From Metaphire vulgaris (Eukaryota > Annelida > Clitellata > Crassiclitellata > Megascolecidae), in NCBI GenBank assembly GCA_018105865.1, contig CM030834.1, positions 18,349,719 through 18,413,718 of the forward strand: 64,000 nt of DNA, given 5' to 3'. Numbering within the stretch: position 1 is the stretch's first letter; each line of letters begins with the position of its first letter. The notes under the pieces were generated by a model that ran no database searches, was not told the origin of the DNA, and was given only the letters and a program-made list of their open reading frames with translations. A program made the translations under genes and the position numbers. Positions 34,600 through 45,400 of the stretch are shown in pieces.

Positions 34600-34803
34600 C
34601 AGTGGCGGCTCCACCGGTGGGGCCAGGGGGCCCGTGCCCCCCTATTGAGAGCCTGGCCCACCCAGTGGCCCCCCAGTGGCCCCCCCCCAGTTGGGACCCT
34701 ATACTTAATGCTACATACATTAAACAACAAATGGTTGGCCCCCCATGATTAGAAGTTGCCACCCCAACGCCCCCCCACTTGCCAAATCCTAGAGCCGCCA
34801 CTG
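34600..34803. mobile_element. hAT-like MITE, CAGTGGCGGCTC family (copy 1)
   Basis: 204 bp; ends CAGTGGCGGCTCCA and TAGAGCCGCCACTG; exact 8-bp TSD CCGTCGGT (34592-34599, 34804-34811). No core motif. Very similar to 46426-46606. Confidence 0.95.
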
Positions 34804-35039
34804 CCGTCGGTTCGTTCGTTCGTCCGTCCGTCGGCATGCTTTTTGGTATTTTTATTTCTCACTCCGATCTGTGGCAAAACACGGAGGGAGGGAGGGCACT
34901 TGAAGACGAACGTGCACTGTATAGCTGTAGGATCCGTGATAAATACTAAACGGAAGAGTAGAGCAGATTGAAGTGGAAACACGGAAGAGCAACAGCAGCG
35001 GAACGGTTCCTTTGCGCCACCGTCTGCCGGAGAAAAAGG

Positions 35040-35105
35040 AAGGACGCGCCAGCAGATAGCAGCCGCCGCCGCCGACGCCGACGCCGACGCCGCCGCCGCC
35101 GCTGC
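35040..35105. repeat. (GCC/GAC)n triplet block
   Basis: GCCGCCGCCGCCGACGCCGA continuing to 35105. No supported coding region around it. Confidence 0.8.
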
Positions 35106-35129
35106 CTCTGGCGCATTCGATTACGCGAT

Positions 35130-35158
35130 CAGCATCTCTGTCTGTCTGTCTCTGTCTG

Positions 35159-35204
<46 letters not shown>

Positions 35205-35385
35205 GTCTCTCTCTGTCTCTGTATCTGTCTGTCTGTCTCTGCCTCCGTCTGTCTGTCTGTCTCTGTCTGTCTCTGTCTCTGTATCTGTCTGTCTGTCTCT
35301 CTGCCTCCCTCTGTCTGTCTGTCTCTGTCTCTCTCTCTGCCTCTGGCTGTCTGTCTCTGTCTGTCTGTCTGTCTCCCTCGATCGA
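35130..35385. repeat. (TCTG)n/(CT)n microsatellite block
   Basis: About 250 bp of interleaved TCTG and CT units. Long open frames through it are artefacts of low complexity. Confidence 0.97.
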
Positions 35386-35800
35386 TCGACAGTAAAAACC
35401 AAGTTCTACTATCGGTCAGGACATGAGTGTTGTCGTTGTCGAGGCGTGCGATGAGCGAATCGTGAAATCGTCGTCCTGCGGGGCTACGAAAGGGGCTTTC
35501 AACAGAACGAAGAGATAACCCATTGGACACGAAAACAAATGCGCTCCTGTCCTAATAGTTACGACGGTCGAATATTTCGTGCACAAACGGTGCGGCGTAT
35601 CGGCAGTACGGCCCACAGGGCTCAGAGCCGGGGAGGAAGGGCGCTGTCGAGTCTAGGGTCCCCACTTCACAGATTTTTACAGCGAAATTATCAGCTCCTG
35701 ACACCGAGTGTAAAGTTGCTATGGACAGCTTGTATAGACTATAGACTATAGACTTGCTATAGACAGCTATAGACAGATTGTAGACTATGCTACGTAGGCC

Positions 35801-35969
35801 CAGTGTTTAATCTAGACTCCTGGACTCCAGGGGGAACTGACAAAGCCGGGGGGAATTCTGCTAGGGGCCGCTGTTAGTCCATGTAGTATTCCAAAATTTT
35901 CGGGGGGAATTTGAAATTTCCGGGGGGAAAGGGCAATTTTCCCCCGGAAACGGCCTAGATTAAACACTG
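35801..35969. mobile_element. hAT-like MITE, CAGTGTTTAATCTAG family (copy 1)
   Basis: 169 bp; ends CAGTGTTTAATCTAG and CTAGATTAAACACTG; 6/8 TSD. Interior with CCGGGGGGAA repeats. Related copy 57278-57445. Confidence 0.8.
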
Positions 35970-36140
35970 TCTAGGCCTACACCTTCGGGAATCTACGACA
36001 CGCATAGAGATTTGCAGAGGCACGCGGAATACACACAAAAAACTCAATTCCTGTGGTCGTAAAGACAGTCATTGTATTGATAAGAGAACGTTCTAACATC
36101 TAAACTTCTCCCTAAACTGCTTAGGTCTACTGTGTTTTTC

Positions 36141-36371
36141 CAATGGCGTTCCTAGGCTTGGTGTCATCCGGTGCGGAAATGTGGTGACAAGCAAAAAAGG
36201 TAATCTCCCTTCTGAAACGCGGTGACAAACAAAAAATAAAAAGGTTATCGTCCTTCTCGAGATGAAAACGTTGGTGAGTGACAAGCAAAAAATTCTTACT
36301 TTGGTGTCACCCCTCTACTGGGTGTCACCCGGTGCGGTCCGCACCCTCGGCGCCCCCTAGGAACGCCACTG
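36141..36371. mobile_element. hAT-like MITE, CAATGGCGTTCCTAGG ends
   Basis: 231 bp; right end CCTAGGAACGCCACTG; exact 8-bp TSD TGTTTTTC (36133-36140, 36372-36379). Three inverted core motifs at about 36181, 36226 and 36276. Confidence 0.9.
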
Positions 36372-36772
36372 TGTTTTTCACAGTAGTTTGACTATGGCAC
36401 ACAGAGACCGCTGCTGATAGGTTGTTGTTGTTGCAGCCGAATGAATAAGAAACCCCAACTGTTACGCAGTATTGCCAAAAGCAAAAGTTTGTCGGTATCT
36501 GTCTGCTTTAGTGTCTACTATACTGAGATCAACTAGTCAGTAATATTTCTGGTTTTTATAGCCGGTCGAGAAAATCACAAAAATCACTGCATTATTAATA
36601 CTGTAGCCTATGTCGTGTGGCGACAATGGAAGCGTGCCATGCAGCTGAAAGGTTTTCCGCAATAAAACCGTACGAAGGAACCCGAGGACATAACACGGAA
36701 GTGTCTAAGAAGCGGATTGGGAGACATTAACAGCGTTTTTAGTGCTAGAGTGGCTAACAGATGGAATGAATT

Positions 36773-36911
36773 CAGTAGCGTGCAGAGGAGGGACCGGTGA
36801 GGCGGTGACCCCGGGCGCCGACCAGATGGGGCGGAGGGGGCTAAAATAATGACTCGACACCCTTTTTTATCGAATTGGCCCCGGGCACCGACCACTCTCT
36901 GCACGCTACTG
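36773..36911. mobile_element. hAT-like MITE, CAGTAGCGTGCAGAGG family (copy 1)
   Basis: 139 bp; right end CTCTGCACGCTACTG; 7/8 TSD AATGAATT/AATAAATT. Copy 2 at 47660-47816. Confidence 0.85.
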
Positions 36912-37063
36912 AATAAATTGTATGAGAAAATAGTAATGGCTGCTAGTGTAAATGTTTTTTAAAACAAAAACTACCTAATATAAGATACTAGATTTGTCTT
37001 GTAGAGGCTTACTGTATAGGTTTTAGACTGTAGATGAAGTATCGTGGAAGTTATAGCCTACAC

Positions 37064-37417
37064 CAGTGTTATTTCTAGGATTTTGAATTTGGGGAGGGGG
37101 TGTCGGGAAAATCTGGGAGTCGGAATTTTTAAGTCTCTGCCCAAAAAGGTTGACAAGCAAAAAAACGTTATCAAGTCCCAAAAGCAACCAAGAAACGTTA
37201 AAAAAGTCTCAAAAAACCTCTGACAAGCTAAAAAAGGTCATCCGAGAATAAAAGTTGGGGGAGTGTCCTTCTCCATTGGGGGGGTGTTCTGAGCTAATTA
37301 GTATGCATTTTGTATGCATACCATTGTCGCATTATCTAATTTTTTGGGGTGGTAGTGGTGTCGACCTCAAATTGGGAGGAGTTTGGGCGGGTGTTAGGGG
37401 AGTGTAAAATATCCCTG
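37064..37417. mobile_element. hAT-like MITE, CAGGGATATTT family (copy 3, longest)
   Basis: 354 bp; ends CAGTGTTATTTCTAGG and AAAATATCCCTG; exact 8-bp TSD GCCTACAC (37056-37063, 37418-37425). Two or more inverted core motifs (37147, 37209). Opposite orientation to 16180-16514. Confidence 0.9.
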
Positions 37418-37614
37418 GCCTACACTAACTGAATGAGGCATCTGTGACATTGTATACCGCAAAGTTTTGTCATTATTTGTAGACGCAAAGACAAGAAGAC
37501 AAAGGAGAACACAGCAGCAAAACTACTAGACGACAAGAGGACAAAGAATGAAATTACACAGCAAGACCCTAATGTGAATGAATTGAGAGTGGGCAGACAT
37601 GAATGGGGCGGTAT

Positions 37615-37800
37615 CAGTGTCTTATCCAGACTCCAGGCCTTTGGGGGATTGAGGCTTTCGAGGGGGGGATCGACTTGGTTGGAGGAGAAAAGACACAGTT
37701 CAATGCAAAATTTGTATAAGTGCTGGGATTTTTTTTTTGGGGGGGGATTTTGAGGTTTGGGGCGGGATCTCCCCTCCTAACAGGCCTGTATAAAACACTG
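37615..37800. mobile_element. hAT-like MITE, CAGTGTCTTATCCAGACTCC ends (copy 1)
   Basis: 186 bp; right end CAGGCCTGTATAAAACACTG; exact 8-bp TSD GGCGGTAT (37607-37614, 37801-37808). Copy 2 at 58261-58426 in the other orientation. Confidence 0.88.
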
Positions 37801-38107
37801 GGCGGTATTGAGGCTGGGCGGAAATGCATGGGGCGGTATTGTGGCTGGGCGGAATTGAAGGGGCGCAATATTGATATGGGCGGTATTGCAGTGGCGCGAA
37901 GGAATAATTAATCTCAGGTATCTCTGTCAGTCGTCAATCACAGGTAGACCAGTGCTTTCCATTATCGATCGAAAGGAACGAACACCATTTAAAACATCGT
38001 TTGATTTTTTGCGGTTTCAGTACGACGCATGTTGCTACGATATTTTTCCACTAGCAGTGTATATTCGACATATAGTCTCCATCTTATAGAAGCTTATGTA
38101 TTGATGG

Positions 38108-38282
38108 CAGTGTTTATTCTAGCCACCTAGACATGGGGGGTTTAAAAATTTTTGTGGGGGTGGGAGGAACAGACATTGGGGAGGTCATACTACTTGCCAA
38201 AATGTCAAAATTTGGGGAGGGGGTAAATTAAAAACTTTGGGGTGGGGAGAATTCCCCCAGAGAAGGTCTAGAATAAACACTG
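38108..38282. mobile_element. hAT-like MITE, CAGTGTTTATTCTAG family
   Basis: 175 bp; right end CTAGAATAAACACTG; 6/8 TSD ATTGATGG/ACTGACGG. G-rich interior. Confidence 0.8.
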
Positions 38283-39230
38283 ACTGACGGAAAGTGCTGC
38301 AATTAGATGTCGATGGTTCACATGAACTCACTACATTTGAACCTATTGTAATCGCACGATATGTTTTTGAACGATTTCAGAATGAATGAGATTCGACCTC
38401 GCACAGTAGACGCATTTCATTGTCGATGATAAAACACGTAGGCCTATGATACGCGTATTTTATTGTGGGGCATAATGAACGGTCGAATCTTGGATTTCTG
38501 AGTGACCAGACACACAATTCTATATTCGATTGATGCCTACGTCCATCGTTTACTATATGGCTAGATCCTCCCTTGCCATTACCAGTATTTACTCGATTAC
38601 CCGATCCGGTTAATCTGTCTCACCGATTGCCACACTATTTATAGTCTTTCGAGGATTACGACGGATTCACCGGTCAGTGGTCACCCCCTCCCCCTCCCCC
38701 AACTCAGCTTTCTTCCTCTTCTAATTGCTTGTTTGTTTGGTCCGTCGGTAAACCACAAAACGTCAGGACCTCGGCGCAGTCCCCCCCCCACCCCCGTAGG
38801 CCCTAAATTCCGCGACAAAACGCTATCAATCGCCTCCAGATGCCAACGCAGGTATTTGGTTTGTATCTCCAGACTTCGACGACGTCCATAGATTCTACGC
38901 GGTTCGGTAGAACTCGACTCGACGTGCAGGCGACACAACACGCAACGCTAAACCACGCATGATCGTAAAAGGGTAAAGTGCACGGGATACGGTAAGGCCA
39001 AGTCCACCTATATAACGACGTCGGTTAGGCCTACAAATCCCTCGTTAACGGATAACTTAGGCATAATCTACTGCCGTGACGTCACGGGGATAACTATTGC
39101 CTCATCCACTATAGTCGCTTAGAATCTCGGACGAGCAGATTTTCACTGGAAGCAATCTTCTGTCCCCCGGACGCTGTCTGGACAGAAACTCCATCAAATG
39201 ATTCGATTAGGGACGCTGATCTATCTATAG
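38283..39230. other. No supported feature
   Basis: Single-copy-looking DNA with CCCCCTCCCC runs near 38688-38700. Short open frames exist but have no recognisable product. Confidence 0.4.
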
Positions 39231-39407
39231 CAGAGTGTGGAACGGAGCTGGCAATCGCTAGGAAAGTGGAAGTCAGGCGTTGATATTTTGCTGTTTTTTT
39301 CTAGCAGCTGCGGCTTCAGCAGCGATTCCAACAGCAACTGTGTCCGCCACGGTTGCATCCCTCGAATCTGCGAAGACCAGGGGCCCCAGCCCCAACCAGG
39401 CCCCGCT

Positions 39408-39410
<3 letters not shown>

Positions 39411-39458
<48 letters not shown>

Positions 39459-39459
39459 C

Positions 39460-39520
<61 letters not shown>

Positions 39521-39575
39521 TAAAGACAAACATACTGACTGACAGACAGACTGACTGACAAACAGAGACAGAGGG
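39411..39575. repeat. (CA)n(GA)n(GACA)n compound microsatellite
   Basis: CA, then GA, then about 60 bp of GACA units and decaying derivatives. Confidence 0.98.
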
Positions 39576-39597
39576 CGCAAGAGAGGGTCGAAATTTC

Positions 39598-39797
39598 GGT
39601 ACTTGTTAGTTATCTGCTACCATTTGCCAACCGGGTTAGGGTTAGGGTTAGGGTGAGGGTTAGGATGAGGGTTAGGATGAGGGTTAGGGTTAGGGTAAGG
39701 GTTAGGGTGAGGGTTAACCCTAACCCTAACCCTCACACTCACCCTGACCCTAACCCTAACCCGGTTGGCAAATGGTAGCAGATAACTAACAAGTACC
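39598..39797. mobile_element. Foldback element, GGTACTT family (copy 2), arms built of telomere repeats
   Basis: 200 bp; ends GGTACTTGTTAGTTATCTGC and complement; exact 8-bp TSD GAAATTTC (39590-39597, 39798-39805). Inside the shared outer ~40 bp the arms are TTAGGG-type repeats: G-rich at 39635-39715 and C-rich at 39716-39762. Confidence 0.92.
39635..39762. repeat. Interstitial telomere-type (TTAGGG)n in inverted orientation
   Basis: GGGTTAGGGTTAGGGTGAGG-type repeats meet CCCTAACCCTAACCC head to head near 39716. Asymmetric arms, with TTAGGG variants TGAGGG and TTAGGATGAGGG. Confidence 0.97.
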
Positions 39798-40139
39798 GAA
39801 ATTTCATGTATGACTCTGGTATTTGCTAGACGCCGATCAAACGGACGTTGTTGTTGTTGCAGACTTTTCGGTTTTCCTTACTCCGAGTCGTCGACAGATT
39901 TTCCCGGTGTAGGCTGCTGCACTCGTTTGATTTCACTCGGTGAACCGATAGCTTATCGACAAAACAGAAGCTGGCGTTCATTGCCAGCGAGAGACGGTTC
40001 GTACCGAGCACCTCACGACCGCAAAGCCGGGTCGCTGATCGGCGGGTCATTGCACCCCCAACAGCACAGAAGGCGGAAATGGCTGAAATGTTGACGTTAT
40101 TTTCATTACGCTCAAAAATTTTCTCTCTATGTCTTACTA

Positions 40140-40486
40140 TTTCTGTCTCTCTGTCTCTGTCTGTCTGTCAGTCTCTCTCTCTCTCCCTCTCTCTCTTGAA
40201 CAGTACCGAAGAATGCTTGTTAATGGATTGGCAATTGACTGCTGACAATTTATGCCGAATTCTGCGATGGTAAAAAGACCCAAAGCGCGGGATTTTAAAG
40301 ACAATTATTTCGCATATATAGAATTATAGTTATTAGAGCCGTCTACTCGAAATGAACCACATGGTACCAGATTATATTTTTTAGATTTTTAGAATCTGCA
40401 AGCGAGCGTGGGCAGCTGTTCGTACGAGACAGACAGACAGACAGACGGAGGGACAGGCAGACAAACAGACAGACAGACGAAAATAT

Positions 40487-40527
<41 letters not shown>

Positions 40528-40560
40528 AAAGGGGTGGATGGAAGAGAGAGAGAGCGCGTG
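40140..40560. repeat. Microsatellite cluster (CT, GACA, TG)
   Basis: CT/TCTG block at 40140-40195, GACA units at 40428-40480, and (TG)n at 40489-40527; the DNA between has no gene. Confidence 0.9.
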
Positions 40561-40968
40561 TGTGAGTGAGTGAGAGAGGGAGTGTCATCCCTGAACGGCA
40601 GTCAGTGGGCAAGTGACGTCTTACTTACTGTTGACACTTCGTTTGGCCTTGACAGACGGGAAAAGAGTCTTTTCGGACACGGAGCGCGGCGCGTGCTGTC
40701 GGGCTCATCCGTCCCTCTACCGGGGTCGTGTAGACTGTAGACTCTCTCTCTCTCTCTCAGCTGCCGGCCGTCGCTGCCCTTCCTCCGTGCGCCGAACGAA
40801 GAAAAACAGAAGCCGAACGCATTAAACTGTCGGTCGGCAGCTGAAGCGAAGAGCGACGTCGTCGTCTTCGCCTCTTGACTTTGATTAACGAACGGAGCGA
40901 TGCATGGGCTCTCCTTTCGGCCAACTCTCTGTCCCTCGTGCTCTTTCTCACTCTCCGTCTGTCCCTCG

Positions 40969-40969
<1 letters not shown>

Positions 40970-41036
<67 letters not shown>

Positions 41037-41129
41037 CGCTCGCTGTCTGTCTGTTACTCTCTGTCGCTGTCTGTCTGACTCTGTCTCTGCCTATCTCTCT
41101 TGCTGTCTGCCTGTTTGTTTCTCTCCATA

Positions 41130-41164
<35 letters not shown>

Positions 41165-41235
41165 AATATATATATATATATAAATATATAAATATATAAA
41201 TATGTATATATATATGTATATATATATATAAGTTG
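40970..41235. repeat. (CT)n, (AAAT)n and (TA)n microsatellite cluster
   Basis: About 60 bp of CT, decaying TCTG units, then about 35 bp of AAAT and TA/TATG runs. Confidence 0.97.
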
Positions 41236-41601
41236 AAGGTATACAAAAGTGACACAGTGTGTGGATTTTTAGGCAGTGGTCGATTTTTCGAGAAAGCCGT
41301 GAGGTCAGACGACGACCATCCAAAAAATTTCGACCTCCGGTGGGAATCTTGGGGCCGAAATCAGAATTTTCGACTGCCACCGGGGTCGGTCTTTAACCGG
41401 CGAGAGGGTTGGTCAGAAGGCGTAATTGAAATATGTCATCTGAATCCTGAATATGTCTTAACAAATATTATCTTTGGTGAAATTGTCCATATATTCGAAG
41501 TTTGAGAGAGGAAAACTTCCGTTGATGAACGGATGTTATTACGCTTTTGTGGTTGTGGCCCCCTCACAGGGCAGATCCTTTTGAACCAATCTAAACCCTG
41601 C

Positions 41602-41602
<1 letters not shown>

Positions 41603-41691
<89 letters not shown>

Positions 41692-41692
41692 A
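41603..41692. repeat. (TTA)n microsatellite
   Basis: About 90 bp of TTA units. Preceded by GGTTGTGGCCCCCTCACAGG, which could be a retroelement tail. Confidence 0.98.
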
Positions 41693-41999
41693 ACTACTAC
41701 TGCTGCTGTTGCTACTACTACTATCGTTAAGACTTCAGAATTTTCTTAGCAAGCTCGGTTGTATAACTTGTATAACTTTGGTCTGCTCTACAGTAAGCAT
41801 GGAGGTCTTGTAGTTACTATCTTGGGCCTTAGTTAAAATACAGCCTGGTTTAATCAGCTATTATTATGTAACATAATGCAACATAATATTTACAAAGCGC
41901 CTCTTATGAAGAATCGCTCCTTCAAAATGACAGTAAACTAAGCAAAAATCAAGACCAAGTCAGTGACAAGGCGATTTTTTGCTCAGGGTCTGAAATTAC

Positions 42000-42110
42000 G
42001 AAAATATTGCTCTCTCTCTCTCTGTCTCTTTCTTCTCTCTTTCTTTCTCTCTTTTTCTCTGCCTCTATCTCTGTCTCTGTCTGTTTCTCTGTCTCCGTGC
42101 AGTAGAGTCG
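42000..42110. repeat. Degenerate CT/TCTG microsatellite
   Basis: CT-rich tract with TCTG and TTCT variants. Confidence 0.85.
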
Positions 42111-42588
42111 ATTAACTTCCTACGGGCCGCAGTTACGTTGAAAAGAATGAAAGCTATTTTAGAGCGAAAACCTTTATCTAAGCCACAGCGCGACATAACA
42201 GAATCGAACTTGAAAACCCGTCCAACTGGTATTAAGATCACGCTCCTGCAGAGTATAAAGTAAATAAAAGAAATCTGGGCGAAGAATCTATTTGCGGAAG
42301 TTTTAGAAAGAATTGTCCTATACGCAAAACTGCTCTTTTGACTGCGAGATATGCTGTCCACGACATTTCTTTTTTGTTTTCGCAATTTTCAATTCATTTT
42401 GTTCAGAATGTTCTCTGTCTTCGGTGTTCTGCTTGTGGACACAGTCCCCTAACGCCACTAGCTAGACGATCCTGTGCTGTAGCCTTACTAAGCATCGCCA
42501 AAAGTTTACGGACCTAACTTGTATGGTCATGGTTCGAAAAAGTTCGTAATTCGGAAATACGTTTCCTTTAATATACAAAATAGACCGA

Positions 42589-44550
42589 TCATAGACTGTT
42601 GCTGGGGCTTCTAAGCATCGCGTGAACATCCACACCTACCACAATCCGACTGCTGCCATCGACAAGTTTGGTCGGCAATTCGCATTTCCACGCCAACCCA
42701 GGTACTGAGGTCAGCTCAACGTTTTGTCCGGAGGTCACATTTTTCGAAGGAGCTTTTGTCGAATTCATCGCTACAGCTCCCTTCGCAGACTGCGGCCGTC
42801 GTCTTTCTTTCGATCTGCTGGTTTTTGCTTGGTGGTCTGGCCACGAAATCAACACAGAACGGTTTGTTTCTACGTGTTCTGAATGATAATGGTGCAGCGG
42901 CGGACGACGTTGAGTGCGAGTTTTTAGAGAGTTTCTACTTGAAATCAGGTAGGAGCTACCGGAATTGTTTGCCGCGCAGTATTTCATCTGCGACTTCGAA
43001 CCACGCCGATCGGGTTCAATCTCCGTGAAGACCAACAAACGGTCGACTCTCGACGACCGTCTCCGATCAGAGACGGCTTCGTCTTCGGGCGTCCCTGGGT
43101 CGTCGTCGCCGTAGGGCGGCGCGAGCACCACCCGGGGTCCGCCGCCGCCGCCGCCGCCGCCGAAAGGGGGGTGCTTGACACGATGGTCCGTCGCCTTATT
43201 CGGGGACCCGAAATGTCTGAGAATTGCCGCGTGTAGTCGCGGAAACTTCAGCGCGTAATGAGCGCAGTTCCGCCGAACGCAGTTACGCAGACACTGCTTC
43301 AGCGTTCTATTCCGGAGTCCGTAGACGAAGGCGTTTACGGTCGGTGACGTCATCAGCACGAGGTCAGCGAGCGCAACCGGAAGCGGATGCAGCTGCAGGA
43401 CGCCGCCGCCGCCGTCGCGAAAGTATCCGGCAAGCGACGTCAGTCCGTAGGGGGCGTAGCAGACGAGAAACGCCCCGAGAAAGACGCAAACGGTGCGCAG
43501 GGCCTTTCTCCCGCCAGTCGCCGTCGTTGTCGTTGTCGTCGCCGTCGTTGTCGTCGTCGTCGTCGTCTGGTCGGAGACTCGTCGTCTGACGTTTTCGCGC
43601 GCGATCGGAACCCCGGCGCTGAGTGTGATGACCCGAACCATCGCCGCCATGACGGCGATGCGCCTCTTCTGCCATCTGGCGATGCGAAAGATGCGCCAGT
43701 AGCAGTAGGCGAGCACCGTCAACGGCAGGCAGAACGTATCGACCGACAGAACCAGGAGATACCACCGGGCCGACGTGGACCGGCAGGCGTCGAAGAACTG
43801 CCACCAACAACATCCTCCTGGCGGCTGTGCGGTGGTTGCGTTGTTGGAGACCGAAGACAGCTGGAATGAGGAGTCGTTCGAGAGAAACAATGATTCTCCG
43901 TCGCAGAACAGGAACCGAAGCGTGGCGACGACCAGACCGGAAGTCCAGACGGCCGCCAGTCCGACGGACACCGGAAGCAGCTCGGTGGCGGCGGAACGAC
44001 GCCGCATCGGAGACGCTATCGTCCGGTACTTCTCCCATCCGAGCGACGCGACCGTCCAGACGGTAACGTGACAGAGGAGCGCGCGACCGAAGGCGTAGGC
44101 GAGACACAGGGGACCCTCGTCCGAGAAGCCGCCGACGACCTGGGAAACGGTCTCGAACAGCAGAACCAGAGTGCAGCAGACGACGTCGACCGCCGCCAGG
44201 TGGCTGCCGAGAACGTGCGCCGCTTTACCGCGCAGCTTACGACTGGCGACGATCGCCAACAGAACGAACGAGTTGAAGCCCAGACCGAGGCTGGCGACGA
44301 CGACGACGACCGGTCTTCTGACGACACCGACGAAGTTCCAGTGAGTCGAAAACGAGGCTCCGTTTTCGCGCTGACGATCGACGATGATGTCAGAGATGAT
44401 GGTAACGGAAATCGTCCAGACTCTGCGGTGGTCGTTGTCGTTGTCGTTGTCGTCGTCGTTATCATCGTCGAAAGAAGAAGAAGACGTATTCGACGGACGA
44501 CAAGTGCTGCTTTCCGTCATCATCATCATCGTCGTCGTCGTCGTCATCAT
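42589..44550 (-). CDS. Orphan class A (rhodopsin-family) GPCR, single exon
   Basis: Seven-pass receptor expected at the plasma membrane; ligand unknown. From the first in-frame ATG at 44550 the product has 653 residues; an in-frame stop lies upstream, near 44630. TM1 about 79-103 with GLGFN (GN motif), TM2 112-140 with LAAVD, TM3 with a leading Cys (CLAY) and WEKYRTIASP at 172-181, TM4 with a central Trp, TM5 with LPLTVLAYCY, TM6 with CYAP (364-367), TM7 with NAFVY (406-410), then helix 8 with Cys residues (KQC, RNC) and a tail of about 230 residues. Loop 3 holds a poly-Thr run and the N-terminus an Asp/Asn run encoded by triplet repeats. The DRY, CWxP and NPxxY signatures are altered. Family assignment is firm, subfamily unknown. 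Confidence 0.9.
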   Translation of the reverse strand: MMTTTTTMMMMTESSTCRPSNTSSSSFDDDNDDDNDNDNDHRRVWTISVTIISDIIVDRQRENGASFSTHWNFVGVVRRPVVVVVASLGLGFNSFVLLAIVASRKLRGKAAHVLGSHLAAVDVVCCTLVLLFETVSQVVGGFSDEGPLCLAYAFGRALLCHVTVWTVASLGWEKYRTIASPMRRRSAATELLPVSVGLAAVWTSGLVVATLRFLFCDGESLFLSNDSSFQLSSVSNNATTAQPPGGCCWWQFFDACRSTSARWYLLVLSVDTFCLPLTVLAYCYWRIFRIARWQKRRIAVMAAMVRVITLSAGVPIARENVRRRVSDQTTTTTTTTATTTTTTATGGRKALRTVCVFLGAFLVCYAPYGLTSLAGYFRDGGGGVLQLHPLPVALADLVLMTSPTVNAFVYGLRNRTLKQCLRNCVRRNCAHYALKFPRLHAAILRHFGSPNKATDHRVKHPPFGGGGGGGGPRVVLAPPYGDDDPGTPEDEAVSDRRRSSRVDRLLVFTEIEPDRRGSKSQMKYCAANNSGSSYLISSRNSLKTRTQRRPPLHHYHSEHVETNRSVLISWPDHQAKTSRSKERRRPQSAKGAVAMNSTKAPSKNVTSGQNVELTSVPGLAWKCELPTKLVDGSSRIVVGVDVHAMLRSPSNSL

Positions 44551-44718
44551 CACCAGGACGAATGAACGAACGTATCTCCACAGGATGATGTTTGGTTGAT
44601 CCGTCGTCAATGGAACCCACCACCGTTGCTATGTCGACAGAGCGCAGAAGAAGATGAAGAATAAGAAGAGATTCGCCGTCGCCAACCGTTAAACGCGCTT
44701 TGCTGCTGAAGCGGCGAC

Positions 44719-44721
<3 letters not shown>

Positions 44722-44753
<32 letters not shown>
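44722..44753. repeat. (GA)n microsatellite upstream of the GPCR
   Basis: About 30 bp of GA, on the 5' side of the GPCR gene. Confidence 0.95.
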
Positions 44754-44754
<1 letters not shown>

Positions 44755-44934
44755 TGTCTTCATCAGGAGCAGTGGACAGGAACCAGACGTGCACGCCACT
44801 AACTCGGCAGCCGTGATTCGCCAACGCATATTCATCGGAAACTGTAAATAGAAGATCATAGAAGTCTCTCTGCGCATGCATGTGTATGTCTGTCTGCCTG
44901 TATGCACGTAGAGCCTATGTATGTTTGCATATAA

Positions 44935-45194
44935 GTATATACAGTATGTATGTATGTTTGCATGTACGTATGTATGTATATATGTATGCATCAGGGCGCG
45001 ATTTGCGGGGGGAGGGGGAATCTTCCCCCACTGCCAAACTGCATCCCCCTACTGCTACATCCCCCACCACTACATCCCCCCACTGCTACATTTTCCAACA
45101 ACTACATCCCCCAAGCTCGACATATCCCCCCCCACTGCTTCAGGTCACAAATCGCACCCTGTTATGCATGTACGTATATATGTATATACGCATG

Positions 45195-45226
<32 letters not shown>

Positions 45227-45400
45227 TGTATGTATGAATGTATGTGTGCATGTACGTATATATGTATATATGTATGTTTGTATGATTGCATGTACGTATA
45301 TATGTACAGTATATACTGCATGTATGTATGTATGTATGTATGCTTGCATGTACGTATATTTGTATGCCTGTATGTATGCATGTATGTGTGTGTCCGTCGC
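44935..45400. repeat. (TATG)n minisatellite-like block
   Basis: TATG/TACG/CATG units over about 460 bp, interrupted by the hAT-like element at 44992-45161. Long open frames here are low-complexity artefacts. Confidence 0.95.
44992..45161. mobile_element. hAT-like MITE, CAGGGCGCGATTTG ends
   Basis: 170 bp; right end CAAATCGCACCCTG; 7/8 TSD GTATGCAT/TTATGCAT. Interior of CCCCCACTGCTACAT units (about 15 bp, four or five copies). Confidence 0.85.

Noticed and set aside
35121..35530. Long open frames rich in RDRQTD
   Set aside because: Translations of the TCTG/CT microsatellite.
41233..41505. 90-codon open frame downstream of the microsatellite cluster
   Set aside because: No recognisable motif; the region shows partial inverted symmetry (GGCAGTGGTCG / CGACTGCC) and may be an old element.
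43224..44565. Several open frames of 100-250 codons opposite or offset to the GPCR
   Set aside because: Shadows of the GPCR frame in GC-rich DNA; no domain.
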